Source: Antedon mediterranea (taxonomy: Eukaryota; Echinodermata; Crinoidea; Comatulida; Antedonidae). Taken from it: DNA of 64,000 nt. The position numbers and the translations under genes are program-made. Under the pieces are notes generated by a model, which was given only the letters and a program-made list of their open reading frames with translations, did not search any database and had not been told where the DNA came from. The stretch lies in NCBI RefSeq assembly GCF_964355755.1, contig NC_092675.1, forward strand, positions 20,844,912-20,908,911. The letters are read 5' to 3'. Of the stretch, positions 35,222 to 47,579 are shown one piece after another. Position 1 is the first letter of the stretch. Each line of letters starts with the position of its first letter.

Positions 35222-35585
35222 AAACGGCGGATTTACCGGCACTGGCCCGGGCGCGATATTTATTTTCGTACATAAGTTGGGGACCCCTCATGAAACGTCA
35301 CAAAAGAAACATGAATATTATATTCATTAGTCATATTTAAAGGTGTTACATAAGAAATGAGCTAAGCACAATTCGCTAATGCTATCGAGCCGTCTGTTTA
35401 GTCGAGTGGATTAGACTATGGACTTTACATGTCGATGTATGGGGGTCGAATCCCATGAGAAACTTCTTTTTACTTTATAGTGAGATAGAAATTATTTAGA
35501 GAGTTATGGTTAGGAAGTAGTCTTTCTCATAAGGGGTCCCCAGCTTATGTACGAAAAAAAAAATCTCGGCCCGGGCCACAAAATT
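35222..35585. mobile_element. Long-TIR MITE (hAT-like ends) with tRNA-like centre
   Basis: The left arm TGGCCCGGGC, then TTTTCGTACATAAG and TGGGGACCCC, is mirrored at 35531-35578 over more than 50 bp with few mismatches. The outer left GGCGGATTTACC resembles hAT-type ends. The middle (35390-35466) is a tRNA-like sequence. No target duplication could be fixed. It starts about 20 bp from the RTE insertion. Confidence 0.7.
35390..35466 (+). repeat. tRNA-like sequence (Leu/Ser-type) inside MITE
   Basis: TTAGTCGAGTGGATTAGAC fits an A-box with a pairing D-stem (GTC/GAC). GGGGTCGAATCCC is B-box-like, with ATGGG/CCCAT able to pair. The acceptor stem pairs at only about 4-5 of 7 positions and the anticodon arm is weak, so a working tRNA is unlikely. 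A SINE-derived segment is more likely. Confidence 0.4.
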
Positions 35586-35599
35586 AGATAATACGAACG

Positions 35600-38100
35600 T
35601 TAACAGAAATATACATTTTATAAAATAGGTTAATTTAGATAATAAACTATGTATTCTCAATTGTTTGTAATTAAGCGTGTCGCTACATCTTAAAATAGTG
35701 GGCTTTGATCCCATTGGTCATTTCAATAACTGAACGTACTGTTATCTGTCAATACACAAATATTAAAAAACATATTGACAGCTAAATACTAGAAACGACC
35801 AAAGGTAGGGGGCTATATCAGCAAACGTCCCAAGGTCGTGTTGTCGCCATTGCCTAATTACGTCAATTGCGATTTAGTATTTTGTAGGCCTAATTAATAC
35901 TAAAAGGATATAGTTATATGAGACGCAGACGATTAATTTTGATGACCCATGGGCTTCAAAATGTCATCTTAAAACATTACAGACAATTATGACGAAAATA
36001 GCACAACTTTAGTAGCTCCTGGCACAATATTAAAGAATTAATTATGATAATATCATAAACGATTTGGAGCAATTTAAGAACGAAGAATGGCATATGGAAA
36101 ATAGAAATATATAGTTTGGCAACAGGCCTGCTTAGTAACAAGATTGTCAGTCTAAATTCAAATGAATGGGACAAACAAAATTAATGTCTTTCAGAATATA
36201 CAGTAGCAAACATTATATATTAATATACAGTATAAGGTTTGTTTACTCGAAAACGGAGACTGTGTTAGTCTTATGGAAAATGTAATTCCGCCCTCTATTT
36301 GTGATCGAAAGTTTTGTTGGGCGGTACACTACAGGTGCACGTTTCTGCATCAGTATCTGTGTGTACTATACTGATAGCAGTAATAGTATACAGTACTGCT
36401 ATTCAAACATCATAAAACCACTTCAACAAGAGATCTATGAGACGGTAACTAAACGTACGTCGGATTATTTGTGGAATATAGCGAATACCATGAAGTAAAA
36501 TGAAGCATCAAAATCACATTATTTGTTTTTCTTTTACTGGAGATTACATTGGAGTAGGCCAACAGTAGCTCTTAACATTTAATTAAAGAGTTTGCTTAAA
36601 GTTTTATACACTAAATCATTTGAAATGTTAATTATAGACATAGCACATAAATATGCATTGATCTTCTTTAGGTAATAATAATAATAGACATTTTTGATAC
36701 ATAACAGCAACACCGCCATCTACTGTCTAAAGATTGTAAAAAACTACTATATTTCTATAATAAATTACACAAATGATTTATGATGTGTAGACCAACCATA
36801 TATGGTTATAAACCAGCTTTTCAAATTAAAAACTACTTAGTCCAAGACCATGTATAAATTTAAAAGTGATTGATCGTCGACTCCGGCATCCGAATATAGT
36901 CCCGATAGGGGGTTTCCCTTGCCTATGATCTGCGATACATTTCAAAGCTATTGAAAAGAAAATCGTATTCAGGTCATGAGTGTTTTGATAGGCCTAATTT
37001 ACAAGCAAAACAACCTACCTCAGTTTTTTCCCTACTGGCCCTGGTCCTTCATTCGACATATTTTAAAACGACGATCACTAACACTTTCTTATGGCCTGTA
37101 ATATTCCTACCTATATAGGAGATAGGATGATTGCCTTCGAATAAACTCAAGAGGAGACATAAATATTTTCCTCGAAATATTTAAATTGTATCGTGTAAAT
37201 TTACTGTAATATTTTGAATTATTTAACATAATAATAGTGACGATAAAAAATAAAAATTGTCATTAAATCGGTCAAACTTGGCGTTCATTCTAAAACTGAA
37301 ATCTTCATGTTCAAAAGGAAGTGGTTATAGTAGTAGTTGACAGGTTAAGATGTAAAGGTGCGGCACACCTGAGCATGAGTCATTAGGCGGGAAATGTTGC
37401 TTTTTCCCGGCTAAGAAAAATGTAATACGGAAATAATCCAGCCAGCCTGGTACAAACAGCAGCCTGCTTATACAGACACTATGAGAAACAACAGGACAAA
37501 CGATAAAATGTCACTAGCGAGCGTATTAGATATGGAGTAAGATATTCTCTGGATCGTGATTTTAGAACTTAATTCATACTATGAAATTCATTAAATAAAG
37601 TCAATGATGAAATCAAGACGAAATCGTTAGGTTAAAATGTGGAATATGCTTAAGAATCATGATTAAACATATGCCTTGGTAATATTATTTCATATTATAT
37701 TAGATTTTATAGATTCACATACAATGTTGGCCCTATAATAGTAGGGAGCACTAAAATACAAGCGACCGATCAACTTCTGCTTGCGATTAGTCAACTTTAG
37801 AACTTAAAAACAAAATATTATACCTATTATTTCAATTCATTTTTTAATTTACTGTATGTAGAATGAATAATATACCTAGGCCTATATAATTCTCAAAGAA
37901 TTATTTTAACTGTTTTCGAGTTTATTTTATAAGGAAATTAGGAAGATAATCGCACAAAAATATCTTGTTTACATTATCCAATATGTTTAAATATTATTAA
38001 ACTCAACAGCTGTTATGATTAGTATCTTGTCACGTCACATTTTACTTTACAAATTAATAATTCTATTGAAAGCGTGTGAGGGTAAAATTTGAGAACTGTA
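35600..38100. other. AT-rich sequence without recognised genes
   Basis: No exon, domain or repeat family was recognised. Short open frames are uninterrupted only over AT-rich chance stretches. Confidence 0.4.
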
Positions 38101-38107
38101 TTTGAGG

Positions 38108-38302
38108 GGTTGTAAACGTCTATGCCACATGCAAGATTTGAACTCGTATCTTTTGGTAACTATAGGCCTAATAGTCGTACTATTAGACCGTTGCCCAGTG
38201 AGTCTTTCGATATTGCTCGAACATTATGATGGTCAATACAAGCCGTTGTGACGTTGATCGTGTAGGCGAAAGGTCTTAGGTTCGAGTCCCAAGTGAACCT
38301 AC
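38108..38302. repeat. Pair of tRNA-like sequences in opposite orientation
   Basis: On the minus strand (38108-38190) GGGCAACGGTCTAATAG is A-box-like and GAGTTCAAATC B-box-like. On the plus strand (38225-38302) GGTTCGAGTCCC is B-box-like, with a TTAGG/CCCAA T-stem. Neither closes a full acceptor stem. They may be two SINE heads. Confidence 0.3.
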
Positions 38303-38309
38303 TCACCAT

Positions 38310-40140
38310 CATTTCCTCTTGCATTGCATTATGTAGTTAAACTGTCTTCAGAATTAATCATGTCCATTTCAGATCACAGTTGGGCTTACCATATAATGCA
38401 TGTGATAAATAAATCTGTAAGTTATTTTTGTCCTTTCTCGTACGCGACACAAACGACCGCGTTCTTTATTATTTCAATTATTTCTGGATATTTCTCTCCA
38501 TGACTTACATTATATTATATTTTAATTATTTTTTAAAAATCATTAATTATACAAGAAAAAAATGCCTGTACATTATTTTAATTTCAACTGTATTCAAATT
38601 TTTGTTCAGTATCATATCAGTAGGCCTATCTGTGATACAGACTCGCATGTTTTACTTGTGATGCCTGTATCATAGACCCTGACCGATACCGTAACTACCT
38701 TCCACGATACAAGCACCCCATGGGATGCTGTATTACGGAGTTTGCCTATGATACTCGACAAATTAATACTTTCATATAGGCATATTGGCCAATATTTAAA
38801 CTCAACAAGTGACCTGAATAAAACTATAACTATAAAGGTCAGAGCTAATGGTATTAATATTATCTGTTAGATATAATACCATTAAAATAATATTGATACA
38901 AGTCAAAGTATATTTCCTTTGAAATATGACCTATATGTATTAGAATTTTTAAACAGGAAATTATAAAATAGAAATAAATGACGCAATTTGAAATGTATAT
39001 ATACACACACGAATAAAACCTGTTACATGTTATACATTATTTAAATGCATAAGATTTTCCGAGATAAGACATTTCTTCATTTCAATGGGCCTATATTATT
39101 AAAAGTCTACATTGCACATTGTACAACCTGCTGTTATTGCAGGTAATAATTTTATATCAGAGTGCCGCTTATATGGATAAACCAACTATTTGAATGAAAA
39201 ATACGGAAAAAAGAATCTTTGGTTGAACACCCTATTTGAAAATTGGAAAATCCGCAAACCGCACTCCTCTTTGGTATCCGAGCGTAAACAAGGCGTCATC
39301 AATTCTTATCCAGGTTAGGTAAGAACGAAATCGACTCATACTATTCATATCTTGAACAAGACATCGTTAACCACCGAGAAATGGCAGATATCTTTAAATG
39401 AAGTAAGAAATACCAGGATGCCTTTTAATCCACCGATGAATAAATCAGACCAACACTGATTGAGAAAAGAGGAAAATTAAATAAAAAGATATAGAAGGTA
39501 TTATATAATGTTTGTACTGTATCATCACGATCAGGCCTTTTATGTTGACGATCGATGAGAATTGGCTAAACGAGTGATTGTAAATGAACTGCACGTTCTA
39601 CTAGTTGCGGTTAAAAACAATAAGGGTGGGAATGGGGAGGTGGGAAGAGTTCCCCTCTATTGTGTATTTCTAGATTCTGAAATATACAATAGCATAATAA
39701 TAGCATACGAATACATATATTATCGACATTGTTTATTAAGTTTACTTAATAGACTGTACAATGAATTAGAACTCTTAGATAAAATACCAAATAGCACCCG
39801 AGGTAATTTGCACGTTTCTTTGTGGTTAATACAAAAGCCCAACAATCGCAGGCCTTAGGTATTTTGACAATGATAATAAATAGCAAATAATGATGATGAT
39901 TCACGTAAGGGTGGAAGGGGAATTCCCCAGGTATACCAATTGTTTCAAAGAACTAAACGAGGGAAATATCAAAGGTGAAAGTTTATATTTAAAAGGGTGA
40001 TAATATCCTGTATTGTACCAATTGCGGAATTTACACTTGCCATGCCCTGTGTTCTAATACTCTACTACTAAGAACAGATCTTGACAAACGAAAAACAACA
40101 AATTATAGCGCAGATAATCCTGCAATATAAACGATTATTA
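38310..40140. other. AT-rich sequence without recognised genes
   Basis: No supported gene. Near 39295-39330 TTATCCAGGTTAGGTAAG and ACGAAATCGAC faintly resemble the end of dispersed family D. Confidence 0.35.
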
Positions 40141-40245
40141 TTTAACGCAACGAAGATAGGCAAACGTACACGCAACCAATCACAAGCGACAGTTATGATG
40201 ATACGTCGCTTGTGATTGGTTAAATTATTTGTTTCTCTACGCATG
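40141..40245. mobile_element. MITE family B, partial copy
   Basis: CGCAACCAATCACAAGCGAC and GTCGCTTGTGATTGGTTAAA form the inner inverted arms of family B. The outer CCCACTAG arms are lost. Confidence 0.55.
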
Positions 40246-41151
40246 TGCTTTTCGTAATCAGATTACGAGAAAATTTAGGCTACACATTGTGGTGAAGATG
40301 AAGATTTAAATAGCACATTACAACATTTATGTGTAAATAAGTATGTTTTTTGATTAACATAAAATTACGTGTTAGCCAGATGTCTTTACAATACTATAAA
40401 GACTAATTGTTATATTATACCATCTGCTCAGATGAATTATCATACAAAAGAAAATGTTGTTATAAACCGGTGGACAAAAAGCAAAGGTTTTAACTTATAG
40501 TTTAAACACTACACCACGACGTTGAGAACTGACATATGTGTGTATTTCATAAATTGATAATAAAGCACCGGAGTAGTACGACTCACAGGCTTTTATTTGG
40601 CTGAAATATTAAAGAAAGAATGTCAAGTTAATGAAAATACACAATGCCTTAATTAAAATGTATACACATTGATATAAAAGGAAACATCAACAAAATAATT
40701 TTCCATACATTTCCAACATAACAGCCTTCATGCTATCATAAAACAACTTTCTAAAGAAACACGTGAGCAATCAAATAGAGCGGACCAAATTCACCCGGGA
40801 ACAACTAAACACAACCTTCAGACCAATGAAACAATCCAATATAACCATCACAATAATAGCCAATCTACAATGAACCACTTTCTAAGGAAACAGTCAAGCA
40901 ACAAACCAAATTTACCAAGGAAACCGGACAACATAATCAAACAAACCGATAAAACCACCAAAGGCAAACAAACTAGGCATTATTATTCCAAGTTAATACA
41001 AACTACCAAATAACCAGATAAATGTATCAACAATATAAACATTCCGTAATTGCATAACTATTTTTTAAATATAGAAAGCGTAATGTAATTAACAAAGAAT
41101 GTAGGCCCCTATACATATTATTTGAAACCGTCAACGCCCTCTAACCGTAAT

Positions 41152-41304
41152 GCTTGGTTCCCACTAGAGACGCAACACAAGGACGTTACGCAACGTAAGT
41201 TAGTTGACCAATCACAAGCGATGGATTATTCGAACTATCGCTTGTTCATTTGTCAACTTTGCGTTTACGTCTTTGCGTTACGTCGTAATGGGAAACAACC
41301 TAAA
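41152..41304. mobile_element. MITE family B, near-complete copy
   Basis: GCTTGGTTCCCACTAGAGAC at the left, inner TTGACCAATCACAAGCGATG, and TACGTCGTAATGGGAAAC at the right. A 67-codon open frame running through it is accidental. Confidence 0.7.
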
Positions 41305-41309
41305 GCTCC

Positions 41310-43560
41310 GGTAAGCGCCCGATAATCAAAGCCCTATTGCGCTAAGGTATGCAGTAGTGAATAACCCTCGGGAGGAAGGTAGATCTTGAAGGGTGTAATT
41401 GTATAATCCCAAATAAAATAGGATACGATAGATGTAGGTCGACCAGGATTTGCAGTAACAGTACCAAAGAAAGATTATAGTCACTGAAACATTTCCTCAC
41501 ATAATGGCACGGAATATTAAAATTTACAATTCAATCAGTTTTGTATTTTATCGCAACAAACAATCCCGTGTGCACTGTGAGTTTAGATAACATAATAATA
41601 ATAACTAATATATAATAAACAGGGATGCGTGAAAATGAGCAATTCAAGAAAACAAACAAACAGGTGATCACACACTTCATCATTGAAAGTAATAGACACA
41701 CATAAGCATCTATAAAGATTATCGGATGACAGAGAAGAAATTAGAATCAAGAGATGGAACAAATTCGCATATGGAAACTATGGGCCTAAAGTCCCTCTTT
41801 TTCTATAGAATCTTCTCCAACTAAACCCTGGATTCGTCCGAGATTACACAGAAGTGAAGGGAGCAGTCGAGGTGAGTCGAAGATGGGGTTAGATGAGAGA
41901 TATTAGTGTCAACTCTATACTGAACTTTAAGAAAATGTGAAGATTATTTCTATACCATAACCAGTATGATACCTGTTATGTCATTCTCTTTTTACTTTAT
42001 GTGACCCATCATACACCAATATACCGTATATCATATTTTCTTACAGTATATCAGAAGATCTTTATTTTCCTTATTTGTATACAAAGATAAGAACATTTGA
42101 TCAAAGTGTACGTTAAAATCGACTAACCACGCTCATTCAATAAAACACAATAAATGTATTCCTTACGGTTCTAAACCTTTTATTATACAGAAGTACAATG
42201 CGGTTATGGGTACTAAGAAAGCAACTAAACGAGTACTTAAAGATATGATCCCGGCATCCGTTAATTTAGAAATCAGTAAAGCGATTTAATCAAAAGCCTA
42301 AAGTTATTGTATATCTACAACCTACACAACCGTCAACATGCGTCAAGATAACGCAACAAGTCTTATATCTTAACATTTGATTACGATTATGAATAGAGAG
42401 TGATTAACTTATAACTAGAATATTAATGGAAAGGATTTCGTCCACCCAGTGGGCCTAGTGGGCTTAGCCAGCATGCCAATTAGATCGAGCGAACTGAGTT
42501 GCTTATCTCTCTTATTTTACCTCTCCAGATGGTGCAGCCTAAATTGTATTGAAGTAAGAGATGTTGACGGAAGCACTGAAACCAGGCGAACATTTCAAAG
42601 AAGAGGAGAGGTAGGCCAACATAAGAGGTACGAAAGCACGATGCTGTTAGCAGTGTAAGACCAAATCATGGGAGATGAATTGTATCAACCGAAGTTCTGT
42701 CATGTTAACTATTTTTCAACAGCAAGTTTTTCTACGATTCTTCAGATTTCGCAGCTTCTTCGGATTGAAAAATTGTATACAAAAAAGAAAGGACACTATT
42801 ATTTAAAACAATTAGTAATACATACAACACGTTGTATGTTTGTATTTTTACATCGACTCTTTCAAACCTTTTATACCCCACGAGATTTATTCAATGTCGT
42901 ACACAAATTTTCCTTAACCACCTTAGGTTACTAACTAATTTATTCATTATCGCAAGTTATCGAAATATAAAAAACATACTATATTTAGTTACATAATCCA
43001 ATAGTACCCGCAAGTCACGTGAAAAATACAGACATTGGGGCTATTTTGATAGTTGGCATGGCCCGGTGAATCTAAATACAGCATATCTTTCTGATACTGT
43101 CTGAAAATGCATAATTCTCCATGGTCTGAAATAACTATAATGGTTTAACAAACTCATCAATTAAACTAAATTGCTGCATGTAAAGTCTTGGATAGATAAT
43201 AATTTGTGCAAATTGTATTTCATATTTACCCGAAAATCTATATTTTATGCTTTAAAAAAAGGCCCGAGAAAAGACCAGCTTTCGTTTTACTGATTTTGCC
43301 TCCCTGTTCAAATTTTATGAATAAAATAAATACAAACTCGTATTTGTAAAAAGAAAAGAGAGAAACCTTCAACGGCCCAAAGTGAACGACATAACAGAGA
43401 TGATAAAATATGGGATAATGAAGTGATTACAACCAAGATTTGAAACTTTTTTGTAGTGCCGATGCCATTTTTAGACCACCGATTATAATACTATTTTACA
43501 GTATTAACTTGAACAAACTTTTCACGTTGCATTTTTCTTTCTCAAAATAAAATCTAAATA
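41310..43560. other. AT-rich sequence; one isolated exon-like segment
   Basis: At 42497-42530 a good pyrimidine tract ends in CTCTCCAG, and donor-like GTAAGA or GTAGGC follow at about 42555 and 42630. No protein similarity was recognised in any frame, so I do not call a gene. Confidence 0.3.
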
Positions 43561-43569
43561 CGGTATCAG

Positions 43570-43628
43570 GTAATTGAGAATATATAATTGGGAATATATA
43601 ATTGGGAATATATATTGGGAATATACAT
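43570..43628. repeat. Minisatellite, 15-17 bp unit
   Basis: AATTGGGAATATATA-type units are repeated about four times. Confidence 0.75.
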
Positions 43629-44519
43629 TCCATTTTGTCTGAATTTATTCAGCTTGAATTTAGTATATTTTATATCGTCTACCAGTAAGTGCATAGAACC
43701 TAAACTTTTATTTACTTTTTGAAATCTAACAGCTGATTATTTCTCACGTTTGTCTTGCAAACAAAAGGTAGGAAACGTTGAATATCGTCTGGATACCCCG
43801 AATTTTGATTGTATTGGTGGAAACACATGACGTTTTCTATAAGGGCATGTCTAGTCAAAATAGTCTTTATATGGGTTTTTTGTTCTTATAAATATTAAAT
43901 GCATTGTTTAAATGTAGGCCTATGCTATTTATTCCAGATCGAATACGTAGCTTTATTCAATATGAATAATAACAATAACATACAATTATACACAATCGAA
44001 ATAACACGTTTCATGACTGGCACATAAAACATCTTAAATATCTTAAGTAGGCCTACTTAAATTATAGTATTTCATCCCGACTCCTGGCAGTTCCGTTTTG
44101 TAATTGTACAGTTTTACTGTTCTCATTCTACCACTAATAATAACGGCATCCATAATTTCAAAGTTTAAAATTGACAAATTACAAACTAGGGTGAATCTTC
44201 TTCATTAATATTTTCTTTCTTCGACAACAGCGTATGCAATTCTCAACAAATTTCAGTTTTGAAGAAAGAAATAAGACCATAAATTATATAGAAGAAGCAA
44301 TACATTAATTGATTTGTAATATTGAAACTAAATCAAGATCTCAACAATGTTGTAGACATTTTTAGACAAGATTTAACATACAGTTCGAAAGTGATTTATA
44401 GTCGAAAGTTCAGTAAAAAGTTATCATTTTTTTTAAAAATACGTTCGACTGTATATAGTATTTATTGTAATATTCACGTCGTTGAAATAATTTAATTAAA
44501 TATAAATTAATTATGGAAA

Positions 44520-44770
44520 AGTGGAAATGAGAGAAATGAATTGTTTTAGATATTAAATAATGAATTGTTGTAGGAAATTAACTAGATAAAAATGAGTTGA
44601 ATTGTGGGAAATTAATTTAGATAAAATGAATTGAATTAAGGGAAATTGATTTAGATAAAAATTAGTTAAATTGTCGGAAATTATTTTAGATAAACAAGAA
44701 ATGTAATTGTTGGAAATAAATCGAATTGGAAAATACATTGAATTGTAGAAATCAATTGAGTTGGGAAAGT
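44520..44770. repeat. Decayed minisatellite, about 38-40 bp unit
   Basis: GAATTGTGGGAAATTAATTT followed by AGATAAAAAT recurs about six times with divergence. Open frames on both strands here are by-products of the repeat. Confidence 0.7.
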
Positions 44771-44779
44771 AGGAACCTT

Positions 44780-47180
44780 GTCGAGATTAACATCTTGAAT
44801 TCGATCATAAAGAGATGTAGAAATTGTGTTTATTATTTCCATCCCCTGTCGCACTCCTTTTCCAAAACTATCTTGGCAATTATAGCAAATAATAAAGACG
44901 ATGATGTAATGCAATATACGGTAAACAACAATGTATGTGTTCTGCATCGCCTACCTTCGGAAAAGATCAGCCGGGTTACTATTTGGACATTGCAATTTCT
45001 TCTCTAGACTAAACATCCATACACCCTCTATAGCAATCTTATCATAGAAACTTTTTTTTGGTAGGCCTATTGCAGGCTAGATAGCAGTAAATGTAATATT
45101 TCGCAGATCAGGCTTTTAATTATCTGTTCATACTACTTTCACCTATTGCGGATACAATGTTACTTTAAAATGCTATGTTGCGACGAGTCTTCCCAACAGT
45201 GTTCACGTCAATGTTATATTATCAGTATCAACTCCTACATTCGAAAGAAATGATTTCATAATCATAACCTGCATGAGTCTCTCAGTGCAATCCAACACTC
45301 CCAAAGCCAGTTAAGTACACACATGGTTTATTTTATGCGGCTTTAGGGTTGGATACACGTATCCTTATTACGCTGAGCCAGGCTGATTCAGTTGGCGATG
45401 ATGGTTATAACGTAATCTACAAAATCAAGATAAATTACACACTGACAGCTCACGTAATATTGACATATCTGAATTGAGATCATCTATGTGTCTATGCCTC
45501 ATTTTCTGTTTATATTTTCCCTAGTTGCGTATTGAGATATTCCCGGTAGCAGAGCTGACACAAGTTTTGTAAGCCATTGGGGCATGGCAAATACGTCCAA
45601 ATTGACCTGTTTTGACCTCGTGACACGTGACAAGTCAGGCGGCAAAGGGGATTGTCAGCTAGTAGCAATGTGTCCCCCTTCTTACTGATTAGAATTAAGA
45701 CAGATTTCCCTGAGTTTTAAGTCGGCCTTCCTTGGCTGCCTTCACTGACACGTAAGGGACGTACAATTTTAATCCGCTGCTTTAATCGTTAAATAAATTT
45801 GGACTCAGTAGTCAACGCGCCACCTGGATAGAATGCACGTTTACAGTAGGGCCTACTAATACATCTCTATTTCGTGTGAGATGCTTATCAGTGGCTCAAT
45901 TCCAACATCTTGGTCTACATATGGACTTATCGCTTACAGAATTTTATTAATTAATCGCTTTAGATTCTTGTATAGGGCTATTGGACACGTTCTGCAATTT
46001 AGTAAAAGGATGTGCCCACTCTACGCACTTTACTGAGCTGACTTAAAAAGAAGAGTTAACATTTCGACAAAGCTGATTACTTTTTACATCAATAAACTAA
46101 AAACATGAGTCGAAAGTCGTATAAATTTGCATTGATGTGTTTTGTAACATACAAAAGCTCCATGAACGGTTTTGGCATAATAAGATTAATGCTAGTACAT
46201 TTAATTTTCTCGACCTTTTAAAGCTCATAGTGATTGTTATCATATATTTTTAGAATGTTATAGGCAGTCATAGACAAAGTAATGTTTAACTTAACGATCC
46301 GTTATGAATTAAAATATATTTAGTAAACACATTTTCGAAATTCTTTTAAAAAAACCGTGCGCTATCGTTTTTATTATGACTATAATTAATTTAACTACAT
46401 ATACATGGTCTCTTGGATCAGCAAAGCCTACAGAGACAAATGTAATAATTGAATTTAACGTTATTTCCAATTACTAATAACAAGACCACGTTTAAAAAAA
46501 ATGTATGCTAAAATGGTTATGTTAAGAAATGAATATGCTAGAATATGAATTATGTTAAGAAATGTATGGTAAAATGATTATGTTATAAAAAAAAGAACTG
46601 TGTTTAAGAAAATGAATACGAAATAATAATATGCTAAGTGAATGTGTTAAGAACGTAACATTTAAAGAAATGTACTGTATATGTTAAGATGAATATTATG
46701 AAATGAATATATTTTTAGTAATAAAAGAAAAAAAAAGACAAAGTTATGCCTAAACAAGATTTGTAAAAATGAAAAAGTGAAAAGTAAATCGTCAAATGGA
46801 TAAAAAAATAAACAAATAATACCGGTAATTATTAGGACGAACACGACCAAAGTCGTGCCAATTTGAGATTTCAATGCGTTTTATTTTCTTGACATGCATA
46901 GGCCTATAGTACGCCGTGCAATATTACCACTGATTTGAAATGTAGATTAAACGTATACGCCATTTTGTATATGTATGCCATACCATTAAACCACTAGGCC
47001 TACAGATTATAAAATGTAAGCGAACAAAGTTACGTACTGAGAAACCTGCTGCAGTCCTAAAAAGCCTATCAGCCATCATTAGAAAAGTTCACATTCATTT
47101 TGATTCGCGTTTGTGTCTTTTATGTGTAAACTGACTTTGGGGTTGGGTCCACCGGTTCAGCTACAGTGATTAAGTTTACT
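44780..47180. other. Gene-free region with a loose ATGTTAAGAAATG array
   Basis: Between 46500 and 46700 ATGTTAAGAAATGAATATGC-like units occur irregularly. Around 45340-45800 the sequence is GC-richer than its neighbours, but no exon or element was recognised. Confidence 0.35.
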
Positions 47181-47575
47181 TCAACAAATTCTTTAAAATA
47201 CTCAATTTTCCACATATTTCCCCGTGCATGGGAGGAACTACCGGTAGAAATAAGGGATTCATTAATTTTAAATACAGGTATTAAGACTTTTATAAATAAG
47301 CTTCAAATATATTTTAAGTAAGATTTCGCTATGTATTGACGATTTTTAATGATATTGTAATATATTTTAATTTATTTTGATATAGTATTATATGCAATTT
47401 TAATGTTTAATACAAATTTTATTCTAAATGTTTTTTATACAATCAGTGCAATAGATAATGATTAAGTTCGCTTTTTAGGAATCCTGTCTCTGCCTGGTTT
47501 TGTGTGATGTTTTCTTGTTCATGTCCATGTTTTTTTATATTGTATTTTTATGAGACAAAAATAAATGAAATGAAA
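47180..47575 (+). mobile_element. LINE 3' end remnant
   Basis: The frame at 47223-47321 encodes RAWEELPVEIRDS, then IKTFINKLQIYFK and a stop. This resembles the W-x2-LP-x2-IR-x-S ... FK-x2-L tail of CR1/Jockey-like LINE ORF2 proteins. An AT-rich 3' UTR follows, ending near 47575 in AAAAATAAATGAAATGAAA, a typical LINE tail. The upstream polymerase region is absent or unrecognisable, so this is a truncated dead copy. Confidence 0.55.
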
Positions 47576-47579
47576 GTTG

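Noticed and set aside
35390-35466. Functional tRNA gene
   Set aside because: The acceptor and anticodon stems pair poorly and it lies inside a palindromic MITE.
42497-42640. Exon with strong acceptor CTCTCCAG
   Set aside because: No frame shows a recognisable protein and no companion exons were found.
44553-45007. Open frames of 61-93 codons on both strands
   Set aside because: They follow a decayed 38-40-bp minisatellite and its flank.
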